A stretch of 64,000 nucleotides of DNA from Cordilura impudica (Eukaryota > Arthropoda > Insecta > Diptera > Scathophagidae): positions 132,055,937 through 132,119,936 of the forward strand of contig OY821520.1 in assembly GCA_963682025.1 (NCBI GenBank). Direction: 5' to 3'. Under the pieces are notes generated by a model, which searched no databases, was not told the DNA's origin, and saw only the letters and a list, made by a program, of their open reading frames with translations. Position numbers and translations under genes: made by a program. Below are positions 1 to 10,299 of this stretch, piece after piece (positions within the stretch are counted from its first letter, which is position 1; every line of letters begins with the position of its first letter).

Positions 1-972
1 AGGCTGTGGGTGTGGATTTTATTTTCTTAATTAATTTCAAATGGATTTTTTACTTGCTAGTTATTGTTATTTTAAGTGCTATTGATACAGTTTAGAGGGT
101 TTGTAGAATTCGGCGAAGGTTGATAAAAAAGTTTTCAAAATCTTTTAATCACTACAGAGTAAAATAAATGGTTACCCACAAATATTTTACAACCAGTATG
201 TTCAGTCACCGTTTTATAATTTAAATTATGGAGAAAATTGCTGAGAATGCTAAATTTATCAAAATATTGTATGGCCTATTTAAATGCTTATCAATCTTTG
301 CTAATATCATAAATCGTTTAGCGTCTCATGTGTATAATGAAAATTCACAGTTTTTTTTTTATAAATATAATTGAGCCGTTAATTGGATTTTTGCTACGCA
401 TATGGGAGTGAAAAATATTATTACTTATTAGATGGCTATAGTGTGTTAATTTTTTTTTGTATTTTAAAATTATTTGTCTGCCTTGTGTTAATCTGAAATA
501 ATGGAGGAACTAATAAAAAACAGATCTATTTATATTGTATACTTTATAATATGTATATATACTTAAATGGAACAGCAAGACTGGTTGTGCATAAATGCTC
601 AGACTTCCGTAACTTTTTGATAAAAAAAACTGTTTTTCCGTGCCCAGTGGGCTTTGTAGAAATTAAGCCGACACTATTAACAAAAAAAAAAAAAAAAAAA
701 AAAAACTACTGAGGTAGTTACTACCTAATAGGCAAAAGTAATCATTAGAGGATGTATAAAATAAGCATAAACCGAATTTAAGAGCAGCATCGGTTCCGAA
801 TCTTCAGAAAATATTTTTTTTTAATTTACCCTAATTGGTTGTAAGAGTCAATGAGAACAACATACCGAAATTTCACAAAGAAACTTCTAAAGATACTGAG
901 GATTGCGGACATACAAATATTAATAAAAATATATCGCAAAAACTGCACGAAATGACCGAATTTAAAAAATTA
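1..972. other. AT-rich region without recognisable gene
   Basis: No supported coding region. It is AT-rich with several homopolymer runs, the longest an A tract of about 24 at roughly 680-705 that could be the tail of an old retroposed sequence. Short open frames here match no family I know. Confidence 0.5.
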
Positions 973-974
973 TA

Positions 975-1749
975 TAGGGTGGCGCAGAATGAGCTTTGTA
1001 TATGGTTTGAATCCTTTATAACTTTTTAATTATTGTTTGTTATATTTGTACTAATTTTTCAGACATATTGCAATTAATACGGTAATTAATATGCAAATTT
1101 TAATTTTGTTTCATTGGTGCGTGGTAGAGAAGAAGAAAGCATATATTTCAAAAGTTCATAACTACACTGTATTCTTAATCGGACCGGTTTCTGGCATTTC
1201 AGCCTTCATTTATTTTACTTTTTCTTTTTTTATCTTCAGCAATTTATGGAGAAAACATGGGAAATTAATAATGAACAACAATCAAAAAAGTAAAATTTTA
1301 TTTTTTAAACCAAACCAATCCATTGTGTTGACGCAGCGTGCATATCGTCATTTGATTGTGCGCATTGCTCCCACAGCGTCAACAGTAAACCAATTCATTG
1401 GAAATTTTCGTCAACATGGATCTGCAAGAATCTTTCCTGGTGTCGGAAGAGCACCTACCGTGAACACTGCTCAAAATATTGAACTTGTATGTTAACAAGC
1501 CAAGAACCATTACCCAGCTAAAAACCAATATTTGAAATAAAATCATTCTGCGAAAAGTTATAAAAAATATGTTAAAAAGGGCACATATGTGAGAAGCAAA
1601 AAATGGACAACATATTTAAGGTATCATTTTTCAGAGCTAATTGAAAAAAATTCCCCAATAATATACTGTTAAAAAAAAAATTATAATAATCGCATAAACA
1701 AAAAAATCATAAACCATTCAAACCATATATCTCATTCTGCGCCACCCTG
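975..1749 (+). mobile_element. Small Tc1/IS630-type DNA transposon with TIRs
   Basis: The two ends are inverted repeats: AGGGTGGCGCAGAATGAG on the left (from 976) and its complement on the right (to 1748). The similarity continues inward for about 35 bp (GTATATGGTTTGAAT side). Each end is flanked by a TA dinucleotide (973-974 and 1750-1751), the target duplication of the Tc1/mariner/IS630 superfamily. At 775 bp it is too short for a full transposase and carries only an N-terminal piece, so it is an internally deleted, non-autonomous copy. Confidence 0.8.
1261..1495 (+). pseudogene. Transposase N-terminal fragment (helix-turn-helix, IS630/mariner type)
   Basis: The last ~75 residues of the open frame read like the DNA-binding N-terminus of insect IS630/mariner-like transposases: a LTQRAYR segment, then APTAS, then FRQHGSA, then RAPTVNTAQNIE, equivalent to the common GRPRTVRTPENIE linker. 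The DDE catalytic domain is absent and the frame ends in a stop at 1493-1495. It lies inside the 975-1749 TIR element, so it is the residue of that element's own transposase. Upstream residues of the frame (from 1091) are hydrophobic and not recognisable. No function is expected. Confidence 0.7.
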
Positions 1750-2034
1750 TACAATTAATTTATCTGGCTGTTTTTTATATTACAAAATTAATTGTTTTTT
1801 ATGAATACTTAAAATTTCTCAGTAATACCCCCATAGGCGGTTTTGTGGTATATTTAATGATCCTTCAGCTGTACAGACTATTTCCTAGGAAGAGCATAAG
1901 AGTTTTCTATGGGACCTCGTACTGGAGAGTTCGGTGGGTTCGCATTTCTTGGTACGAATTAGGCGATTAGACGAATTGACATGATGGAAGATCAATAAAA
2001 AAAAATATGTATATGTAAAACAAGGATGAGGAGT

Positions 2035-2905
2035 ATAGTCGGCCTAGACCGAATATGCGATACCCTATACGATTTGTAGAAAATTGGTCTTAAATTCAAC
2101 TAATTGGCTATAGTAAATAAACATAAACCAAGTCTGAGTGAAAATCTTTATTAATTTTTTTGCTTGCAGATCTGAAAAAGTTCATATCAATCTATTTTTA
2201 AGTAAAATATTTATTGCATATTGGAAAACATATTTTATCATATTTTGCGAGGCTAAGAAAATCGAAAAAATGTAAAATCGAAACACCCAAAATTGGAAAA
2301 TCTGAAAATCGCGAAAACACAAAATCACAAAAGTGGAAAAACATAATAACGAGAAATCGTGAAAACGCTGAAATACAAAAACACATAAAGGAAAAATTGC
2401 AAAATTGAGAAAACGCAAAAACGTATTTGCAAAATCCAAAAACAATTATAAAAAATTTTTAAAAGAATTTAATTATATGCTATACCACTATGTGGTCAGG
2501 ATATAATGAATTTGTGCTGATGTTTGTAACTACCAAAAATATTTGACCTAGAACCATCCTTTATTTTACCGATTTTACCGATTTTGCGATTAGATTTGAT
2601 ATGTAAGCCTTCACTGACCATAGAATGAACACTGCTGAAATCGATGCAAATCAGTGCATGTTCAGATCCTGTCCCACTACTCAGTAGTTCAAAAATAAAC
2701 GTTGTAGGAAAATTCTCTTAAGTTTAACAGAAAACAAAAATATTGCAATATTTTTGAAATTGTCCCCATATAAATATACCATCAGATATGAACTTTTTTA
2801 TATTTGCAGACAAAAAAATTGAGTACAACATCACTCAAATTTGGCTTATTTTTATTTTCTATATTCAATTAGTTGGACCTAAGACCTTTTCTCTAAAATC
2901 CCCCA
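2035..2905. repeat. Dispersed repeat family R, rearranged copy
   Basis: The left part (about 2035-2195) is in minus orientation, starting at the characteristic GTCGGCCTAGACC end. The right part (about 2464-2905) is in plus orientation, starting at the hairpin-like ATACCACTATGTGGT start. The two parts match different portions of the complete copy at 36281-37081. The arrangement suggests two insertions or an inversion around the A-rich stretch between them. Confidence 0.65.
2205..2450. repeat. Degenerate A-rich low-complexity repeat
   Basis: Many imperfect repeats of an AAAATCGxxAAAAC-like unit with a period near 10 bp. Long open frames on both strands here (lysine/asparagine-rich on plus, phenylalanine-rich on minus) follow from composition and are not called as genes. 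Confidence 0.6.
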
Positions 2906-2954
2906 ATTAATCTTATATGTCGTACCCATATACGATTTATATCGATTTATTCAG

Positions 2955-3090
2955 CGAAATTTTGGCAGGTTAGAAAATGATTTTAGAGGTATGGTTCCAA
3001 AAGCAAATATACTTCTTATATCTCATAATACCAGAATCGCGATGAGCCCATGTAGTAAAAATAATTGACCCACCCTAATATATATATTTA
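2955..3090. repeat. Transposon end repeat (ATTAGGGTGGGTC type)
   Basis: The segment ends in the complement of ATTAGGGTGGGTCAATTATT and includes GGGCTCATCGCGATT (minus strand). A related segment occurs at about 62775-62908. The end resembles a Tc1/mariner-type terminal repeat and lies beside the transposase relic at 3120-3440, so it may be the 3' end of that element. Confidence 0.5.
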
Positions 3091-3119
3091 TATTTTCCAG
3101 ATTAAACAAAGTGGAAATT

Positions 3120-3440
3120 TTTTACACGAATTGTGGAAACTAATGTCATTTAAATGATCCCCGTTTTCAGCTTCGAAATGATGGGCTCCTTTTAGAGCAT
3201 TTTCCTTAAGATTCTTCAAAATTTGTTGGCTGTAGCGTTTGAATTTCTGCAATAGTGTTGGCCTTGAATTCAGCGATTGAAAAGAAAACTGGTGGGTGCT
3301 AAAAAATCTAGCGAAAAATCCGAACTTCTAGAAATTTTCTCTCTAAAAATTTGCCTTAAAGTGCCATTGTGTCTTGGGCGGTGTGGGCAGTAGCTCCATC
3401 CCACTGAAAGCACAACTCTTTGGCCAAACTTTCAACTCTA
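3120..3440 (-). pseudogene. Transposase C-terminal relic (IS630/mariner type)
   Basis: Read on the minus strand with frame changes, the sequence gives DGATAHTA, then a TMAL segment, ISRSSDF, an FxANTIAEIQT-like stretch and a final GDHLND. This is the order found in the C-terminal half of insect IS630-type transposases: the second catalytic aspartate in QxDGATAHTA, then WPxRSPDLTPxD, then the tail. The WPxRSPDL block carrying the last catalytic aspartate is badly eroded (FSLDFLAPTS). At least three frameshifts are needed. It is a relic with no coding capacity and may belong with the repeat end at 2955-3090. Confidence 0.6.
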
Positions 3441-3535
3441 TATGCTCTTTCGCAGATGGCAGCAGCATATGTCATTCATTTTCCTTTAATTGTAGGCCAA
3501 GCCTCATAAAAGTGTGGGGGGGGGGGCGTTCAAAA

Positions 3536-4330
3536 AGGCAGACACTGGATGATACACTCAATCAAGACCTGTTGGCAATCTCCGAGTGCGGCAAAGCGAA
3601 TAGGTTTAATTTTAATGCGCTGAAGACCCAATGTTGTCAGTTGACTCATGGGGCCACAGATTCAACAATGTCATCTACATATGTTTGTGTGTTATAGGTA
3701 TTGAGGAATTGGATACGCTTAATGTTCTGGGCATGAGAGTTCAATGTGATTTCCGTTGTACCGAGCATGTTTTTCAAATGTTGAAAGAAGCCTTCAAGTG
3801 TCTTGGTTTTCTAAAAATTGTTCCACTCCTCCGGATCTCCTTAAAATCTATACCACTTACCGACCGAAAAGGGAATACTACTCCCATATATGGATAGGAG
3901 CTACAAAGTCTGTTTTGGAGCTACTGCACCATGTTCAAAGAAGGGCGTTGGCGCTCATTAATGACAATAGGGTATCCAACTCTATCGATTCGTTGGAACA
4001 TTGTTGAAATGTGGAATGTAAAACACTGTTCTATAGATACTACCGTGGGAAATGTTCTTTTGAGATTAGCGAACTTATTCCAGTTCCCTCAGCCCGCTAC
4101 TCTAGCAGATCACATCCGTTTGGTGTCTATTGTCCAGTCGAACTATCAATATGTGGAATAAACTCCCCATGCAGGTCTTTCCCGACAGTTATAATCTAAT
4201 ATCCACAAACACTACTCACTCTTTCCTCCTTCCCATAACATATTTTCCTGAGATCACCACAATGCGCTGCATCTGTAGGAGACATCCCCTGAGTGTTCGT
4301 TGTAGTAAATCAGTCAAGACCGACTAGACT
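3536..4330 (+). pseudogene. Jockey-like LINE reverse transcriptase tail, frameshifted
   Basis: Conceptual translation across several frames gives the end of a non-LTR retrotransposon ORF2: FNALKTQ, a NVLGMRV segment, MLKEAFKCLGFL, PKREYYSHIWIGA, VLELLHHVQRRALALIND, SLEHCR, LFYRYYRGKCSFE and RSHPFGV. This order (KTQ motif, thumb region, HVQRRA linker, YYRGKCSSEL tail) is typical of Jockey/CR1-group elements in insects. The YADD catalytic box is upstream and absent. There are at least four frameshifts, so it is dead. It reads towards 4330 with no clear poly(A) tail. Confidence 0.75.
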
Positions 4331-4529
4331 CAAGCCTCATTACGACTTCGGTCAGAATATTTGTATTAATGTCTTTTTAAAAAGCAGTGTTAGAGAAATG
4401 GGGGTTTCAAGTAAATATAAAGCGTTTTTAGTAGAATATGATAGCATACATATCTCAAATCATTTAAGTCGACTTAGGCGGTTATCGCTTGTGACCACAG
4501 ATAACTAAAATTCATTTTCTGTTTGTTTG

Positions 4530-5815
4530 TTTGTTTGTTTGACCGCTATACAAATATTTATTTTTCAAGGATTTCTCTGAAATTTGGTGCACACGATATC
4601 TGTACCTCAGGAAAGGTCGCTATATGATTCTTGCCCGCCACGCCTACTTTTACGCCCACTTTTTCTATACAATTCGTTTTCTGTTTTTGGTATATTTGTT
4701 CGCTATACAAATTTTTATTTTTCAATGGATTTCTCTGAAATTTGGTACGCACGATCTCTCTCCACCAGGGAAGGTTGTCATATCCTTCGTACTGGCCGCG
4801 CCCATTTTTACGCCCACTTTTTGTATACAATTCGAGATCTGTTTTTTTTTTTTTTTTGTATTTTTATTTTTCACAGGATTTCTCTAAAATTTGGTAGACA
4901 CGATCCCTGTACTTCAGGAAAAGTCGTCATATGCTTTGTACTGGCCACGCCCATTTTTACGCTCACTTTTTGTATACAATCCTTTTTCTGTTATTTGGTA
5001 TATTTGTTCGCTATACAATTTTTTTTTCAACGGATTTCTCTGAAATTTGGTACGCACGATCTCTCTCCTCCAGGGAAGGTCGCCATATCCTTCGTACCGG
5101 TCACGCCAACTGTTACGACCACTTTTTGTATACAATTCATATTACGTTTTTTGGTACGTTTGTTCGCTACACAATTCCTCTGAAATTTGCTATGCACGAT
5201 CTCTGTACTCCAGGGAGGTCGGCATATGATTCTTACCGGCCACGCCTACTTTTACCTCCGCTTTTTATACAAAATTAATTTCCTGTTTTTTGGTATATTT
5301 GTCCACTATAGAAATTTTAGTTTTTCAAAAATTTGGTCACACGATCTCTATACTCCAGGGAAGGTCACCTTATGCTTCTTACAGGCCACGCCTACTTTGC
5401 GCCCACTTCATGTATATAAAATTTATTTTTTTCCTTTTATTTGTTTCTTTGTTTGATTGCTATACAAACTTTTATTTTTCAAAGGCTTTCTCTGAAATTT
5501 GGAAAACGTGATCTCTCTACTCCAGCGAGGTTCGCATTATAATCTTTCTTGCTACGCTTACCTTTACACCCACATTTTTATAAAATTCATTTTTTGTTTT
5601 TTGGTATATTTGTTCGGTATAGTAATCTTTATACTTCAACGGCTTTCTCCGAAATTTAATGCATATTCCAGGGAAGGTCGCCATATGATTTTTACGGACC
5701 ACGCCTAATTTTATGCCCACTTTTTAAATAAAATTAATTTTTTGTTGTGTGGTATATTTCTTCCCTATACAAGTTGGTATTTTTCAACGGATTTCTCTAA
5801 AATTTTGTTTACACG
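4530..5815. repeat. Satellite-like tandem array, unit about 155 bp
   Basis: Eight to nine diverged copies of a unit containing GGATTTCTCTGAAATTTGGT, a CACGATCTCT box, a CCAGGGAAGGTC box and a CCACGCCTACTTTTACGCCCAC box. Units begin near 4563, 4720, 4870, 5030, 5175, 5320, 5478, 5632 and 5783. Spacing is about 145-160 bp. A short GTTT microsatellite (4522-4541) precedes the array. Divergence between units is high, so the array is old. The overlapping frames translating from it on both strands reflect the repeat, not genes. Confidence 0.85.
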
Positions 5816-5852
5816 GGAATAGCTTCACGGTGAACAAATTCCCCAAATTTAA

Positions 5853-7809
5853 CCCTCATCAAATATAAAATAAAATAACGAATTATGTATTTTGGGCAAA
5901 TATTACCCAATACTTTTTATTTTTTTATTTTTTAAATTTTCTTACGGTTAAAACACGTTATTTCTATATTTGAATATGGATTGCGCACAAATTAATTATA
6001 TGCTTTACATTTCGTATTATATCTAGTACTGTTTTGGAGCAGAACTATATGGCTGAGATGTGCGCTATTGCATCTCATCATACAAAAGGTCAAAACCCAG
6101 TTGCTCGAGGAAAAGCCTGCGGCGAAAATATTTACTTTTATTCCATTCAGGATTTATCGAAGTCGAAATCACAAAAGCATAACATGCAGGTATGTCAAGC
6201 ATATTGTCAAAAAGAGCTGCGGGCCATATGTTGTCTTTCTATTACACGCGTATGTTTCTACAGATTGGTCTACTGTATCCACTCCACCCTTTGTATGAAT
6301 ATAGTATTCTATAATTTCGGGTTTCTTCATCTGGTTATCTTTAATTTTTGAAACGTGATGCAATGTACTTAGCAGATAGACACAGCGATACCTTTTTGTG
6401 CTGTTCAATTTTTAGGTTCGAAAACGAATTCCCTATAAGATACAGGTTTCATTTTCATATCCAACATATGTGGAGGTAAAAAAGCTTTGTTCTTGTGAAC
6501 TGTACCAACTAAAGTAATTTTTCTTTCTAAAAGTTCAGCAGCAAGATCATATGCCGTGAAAAAACGTTCTCAAGTTAAATTTCTGCCTTTGAGTCCTGGT
6601 GCTAGATCCAACACGACGTGTATTACATGATTATTCTTGGTTGCACAATTACGGTCTTTTTCTGTATATACTTGAAGTGACCAGGCATAGTTGGAAGCAG
6701 AGTCGCATAATGCCAAAATTTGTATATCATACTCTATGGGTTCGAAAAGAATATATTGTTTGAATTGACATTTTATGCGAAAATGTTACATGTTACACAT
6801 GATTTGGATTGTACATTAGATGCATGCTATTGGACCGAATTGGGAATCTTTGCTAAGACATAGTTGCTTTGAAAATGGGTCGTCTTCACATCGTCCCATA
6901 AACACTATAACGCTTCACTACATGAGCGATATACGCCCGCTAATAGCAACATTAAAAAATAAACCTTTAGTGATACATGATTTATTTCCTTCCAAATTTC
7001 TCCCAATACTTTAGTTCCTGATGAAATATAAAAAAATATTTTGACACATAAACTTCTTCCATTTAGATCAAAATATTTGGAATAGTCATTATATAAAGAC
7101 TTATTCGAATAATGACCCTATGTCAGTTACACGATTTACCGCATAAGGAGTTGGGTTTGGACCCGAAAATGGCTCTTCTTGATCCGCTAACTGCTCCTGA
7201 TTATATCTGAAGAAAAAATTTGAAATTCTTCATCAGGACTTGGATCGTCCATTGCATTGCTTTCATTTTCATCATCGAACTCACTCTCCTCTCGACTAAT
7301 AGAACTTTTTTTGTAGTAAATATTATTTAGTATACACTTACTTACTTACCGTTTTTGACATTTAACCTACCCAAAAATAAAATATTTACAGTTTCTCTAT
7401 TAACTGTATTTCCAAGCGTCACAAAACAAGTGAGACAAATTCGCAAATATACAAAAACCAAAGCAAAATAATTATTTGAAAGCAAAGTCTACTAGACTAA
7501 GCGATCGACTGTTACTCGCTGCACGGTGTATAAGTGTATCGGCATCGTATATCTTACGTTTTTAGAGATAAGTAATTGTAAATATTGAATATAATTGGCA
7601 AAAAATCAGATTTAAATCAATTAAAAAGACATTGGGCAAAATTTACCCAAAACGCAGGATTCGCTACTATTTTTATTATATATTATATTTATTATATATG
7701 TAAAAGAATAATTGTCAAAAAGTTTTATTATAAAATTATAAAAAACACCCGAGATATTTAAGGTTAAACAGCCGTTTGGGCAAAATTTGCCCAAAATACA
7801 GGATGAGGG
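5853..7809 (-). mobile_element. piggyBac element, decayed, with TTAA target sites
   Basis: Both ends have TTAA (5849-5852 and 7810-7813) directly followed by the inverted repeat CCCTCATC. Internally both sides carry TGTATTTTGGGCAAAT-type subterminal repeats and further GGGCAAAxTTACCCAA copies. TTAA duplication and CCCT-type ends are hallmarks of the piggyBac superfamily, and the interior encodes a piggyBac transposase relic on the minus strand. Length is 1957 bp. The flanking AAATTCCCCAA sequence suggests it inserted into another repeat. Confidence 0.9.
6169..7320 (-). pseudogene. piggyBac-like transposase, multiply frameshifted
   Basis: Minus-strand reading gives, from N to C: an acidic start (SREESEFDDENES), the segment LLLAGVYRSCSEAL with a following LWDD, then CDSASNYAWSLQVYT, NFT/FFTAYDLAAELLERK, LVGTVHKNK, and the C-terminal KPEIIEYY, KGGVDTVDQSVETYACNRKT and YGPQLFLT. 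These follow the order of piggyBac transposases (LAGVYKS region, catalytic-domain blocks, GGVDxVDQ). The last ~79 residues (6408-6169) form one open frame; the rest needs several frameshifts and stops are present. Ends and target duplications identify it as the element's own enzyme, no longer functional. Confidence 0.85.
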
Positions 7810-7814
7810 TTAAA

Positions 7815-8855
7815 AAAAGGTCCCCAAAAGAAATGAATAAATTCCCCATTTTTTTAACGAAATACAAAATTCATTCTTAAACTTTAACATATTTTTATTT
7901 AATGAATTTCGTTAAATATTTATTTTAGTGATAATTTGCATACTGCTCTCAATATATGTCCTACAATAAACGCATTTAAAATGAGTATTCTTTTCAATAG
8001 CATCATTTCGGTGCGCGAAAGTTACGCGCACGCGGAACACAGCTTAGCTAGAATATCGGAATGATCTGAAAAATATATTTTGACAATTAAAATAAGTTGG
8101 CAACAACTGCGTGGCAACACAGGTGTGGCTGCCAAACGCGCGGAAGCGGCGCGTGGACTCGGACGCGACGTGCTCGCGAATACAGCTCAGTTAAAATATC
8201 GCAATGATGCGAAAAATATATTTTCGCGATTAAAGTAAGTTGACGACAACTACGTGGTAGCACAGCAGCACAGCTGCCAAACATGCGGACGCGGACGCGA
8301 CGCGCTCTGGGAACACAGCTCAGCTAAAATATCGGAATGATCTGAAAAATATATTTTGGCGATTAAAATAAGTTGACGACAACTGCGTGGCAGCACGGGT
8401 GTAGCTACCAAACGCGCGGACGCGGAAGCGACTCGCTCGCGGAAAACAGCTCAGTGAAAAGTCTTATAATTAGTTGTATCTGCGTTTGTGCAATAACTAC
8501 AATACATATACTATAAGCAGTTGCTTAAAACAACCTTGCGGCACAATTTTAAACATCGCCTTAGTTTTTCATTTTTGAAACTTCTATGAATTTGGCTTCT
8601 CTGCTCAATGATGATCACTTATTTAATGAAGTAATTCAATGTTTAAAAGTTCCGATTCCTTTAATTTGCAAACGATTCCGTTATATTTGATGTTTATAAA
8701 TAAACTTAAAAAAAAAAACTTAAAGCCGTTTCCCAGCTTATTTTTGTAGCATTTTTGCTGCAGCATCTTATAAAAAACTTCTAATTTACTGTCCATACAA
8801 ATTTTTGGGGAGAAAGTTCATTTTATTGGGGAATTCGTTCATTGGGGACTAACTA
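7815..8855. mobile_element. Putative non-autonomous TIR element carrying a tandem array
   Basis: The left side has GGTCCCCAAAAGAAATGAAT then AAATTCCCCA. The right side, read on the minus strand, has CCCCAATGAACGAATTCCCC. These partly match in inverted orientation, and similar AAATTCCCCAAAT sequence lies left of the piggyBac insertion at 5836-5852, so piggyBac may have landed in the left end. Between the ends is the 8.0-8.47 kb tandem array. There is no coding sequence. Boundaries are uncertain. Confidence 0.4.
7995..8465. repeat. GC-richer tandem repeat, unit about 135-143 bp, about 3.3 copies
   Basis: Repeated blocks are ATATCGGAATGATCTGAAAA (near 8053, 8197 with changes, and 8329), then AATAAGTTGACGACAACTGC, then a GC-rich stretch of GCGGACGCGGA type. 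It stands out in composition from the surrounding AT-rich DNA and has many CpG dinucleotides. Units are about 85-90% alike by eye. Confidence 0.8.
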
Positions 8856-9092
8856 CTCAGCGCCTGGTAAGCATACTGATCCATTTTCCAAGTCAAGTGC
8901 CTTTTTATCCCGGGCAAGACCGGGTAAAAATAGCTAGTAGGATATAAAAACACAGGTCTGTTTTCAAAAGCAGGACATAAAAAATGTTGTATCATAAACC
9001 GATACCGCTCTCCATTTGCGGTAGTACCACTTCGTTTTCAAAGAAGTAAGGCCCAATGATATTTTTAGATGTAACGCCATACTATTACTGTA

Positions 9093-9790
9093 CATTGGGG
9101 CGGGTTGATTTAAAAATCACCCAAGTGACAAGGAAAATCTTATTCTAGGGATCAAAACAAGAAACTTTGCCCGAGGAACCATACCTCTAAAATGAATTCT
9201 GATGTCCCGACTTTTGACCTGTTTGTCTGTCTGTCTCATTTAGAGTACCCCAATCGAGTCCAAATGTACGATCGACCCCAACTAACTTTGGAGGGCCGAC
9301 CCACCCATGCCAGTGGCACACCCCTTGGAACCGCCCTGGGATGTTCCCCATACAAACATTTAAAAAAATCACCATTTTTTGTTTCGAATTGGGCTGACTC
9401 TGTTTGATTTAATATTATAATTAACACTCATACGTATACGTATCTTCTACTCTGCTAATAAATAATAATCGTACGCCTGGACCATGTTATGTTATTCAAA
9501 ATGGTCGATCGGATGAGGGTAAATAACTTTTAGATCACTCCGTGACTATGCGTGACTCTGCATGACTACTTCAAAATTAATCTGTAGTCACAACAAGACT
9601 ATGGGCCAAGTTTCAGATCAATTACATGAGCAGACAGACAGACAAACAGACAGGTCAAAAGTCGGGACATCAGAATTCATTTTAGAGGTATGGTTCCTTG
9701 GGCAAAGTTTCTTATTTTGATCCCTAGAATATGATTTTCCTTATCACTTGAGATATTTTTTTGCTTCCTACAAATTGACCTGGCCTACTG
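9093..9790. mobile_element. Long-TIR MITE, copy A
   Basis: The element starts CATTGGGGCGGGTT and ends with the complement of CAGTAGGCCAGGTCAATTT, with TA on both flanks (9091-9092, 9791-9792). Roughly 130 bp at each end are inverted copies, including CTAGGGATCAAAA, GAAACTTTGCCC and ATGTCCCGACTTTTGACCTG. The TA target and end sequence suggest the Tc1/mariner superfamily. There is no transposase. Copies B (13467-14661) and C (20395-21077) share the middle part. Confidence 0.8.
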
Positions 9791-9794
9791 TACA

Positions 9795-10290
9795 CTGAGT
9801 GAGGTTCAAATAGCGTTGATAAATGGCTCTTCGATTTTCAGAGGCCAAAAACCCACAGTTCTGCTTATTAAGAAAGCCAATCAAACGAAAATGAGCTTCA
9901 TCAGTCATATTCAGATTTTCAAAAAGATGAATTCATTTCTTGCCAAATGTTAAAATTTAGGATCCGATGATATACGGGTTTGACTACGTACACCAATCGC
10001 ACCTTATAACATTAGATCTTATTCTAAAATACGTCGTAGTGACATACGAGATATTCCCAGCTAAACAGACCGCCTTCTGGTAGATGTTTCTGCTGTTTCG
10101 TTAACGCATTGCTCTACACGTTCAATATTTTCCGCAGTGCGAATTAAATGTAGTCTACCTATTGTAGGCAAATCTCTTATGGTACCATGTCGGTGGTGAC
10201 GATCAACTCAGTAATGAATCATTGCTTCAGAGAACGCAATTCTGACTGTAAAATGATAATGATATGCTCTTCGCGCTAAAATAATTGTTC
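9795..10290 (-). pseudogene. IS630/mariner-type transposase relic
   Basis: Minus-strand conceptual translation gives an N-terminal HTH region, RLHLIRTAENIERVEQ, TSTRRRSV, MSLRRILE, then MTDEAHFRLIGFLNKQNCGF, ASENRRAIYQ. This matches the order of insect IS630-type transposases: TxENIxxV linker, SxRRxL HTH, then the first catalytic aspartate in the DEAHF block. The second half with the remaining catalytic residues is missing where the sequence meets the right end of MITE copy A. Numerous frameshifts and stops. It is related to, but distinct from, the fragments at 1261-1495 and 12140-13220. Confidence 0.7.
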
Positions 10291-10299
10291 GCTCATTTA

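Noticed and set aside
2182..2445. Overlapping open frames on both strands (up to 87 codons)
   Set aside because: They arise from a low-complexity A-rich repeat; composition is extreme and there is no domain.
4558..5720. Many overlapping open frames, one of 199 codons
   Set aside because: They are translations of the ~155-bp tandem array; repeats of the same peptide in shifting frames indicate non-coding repeat DNA.
9187..9427. Open frames of 62-71 codons on both strands
   Set aside because: They lie in the TIR of a non-coding MITE and recur in copies B and C with disruptions.
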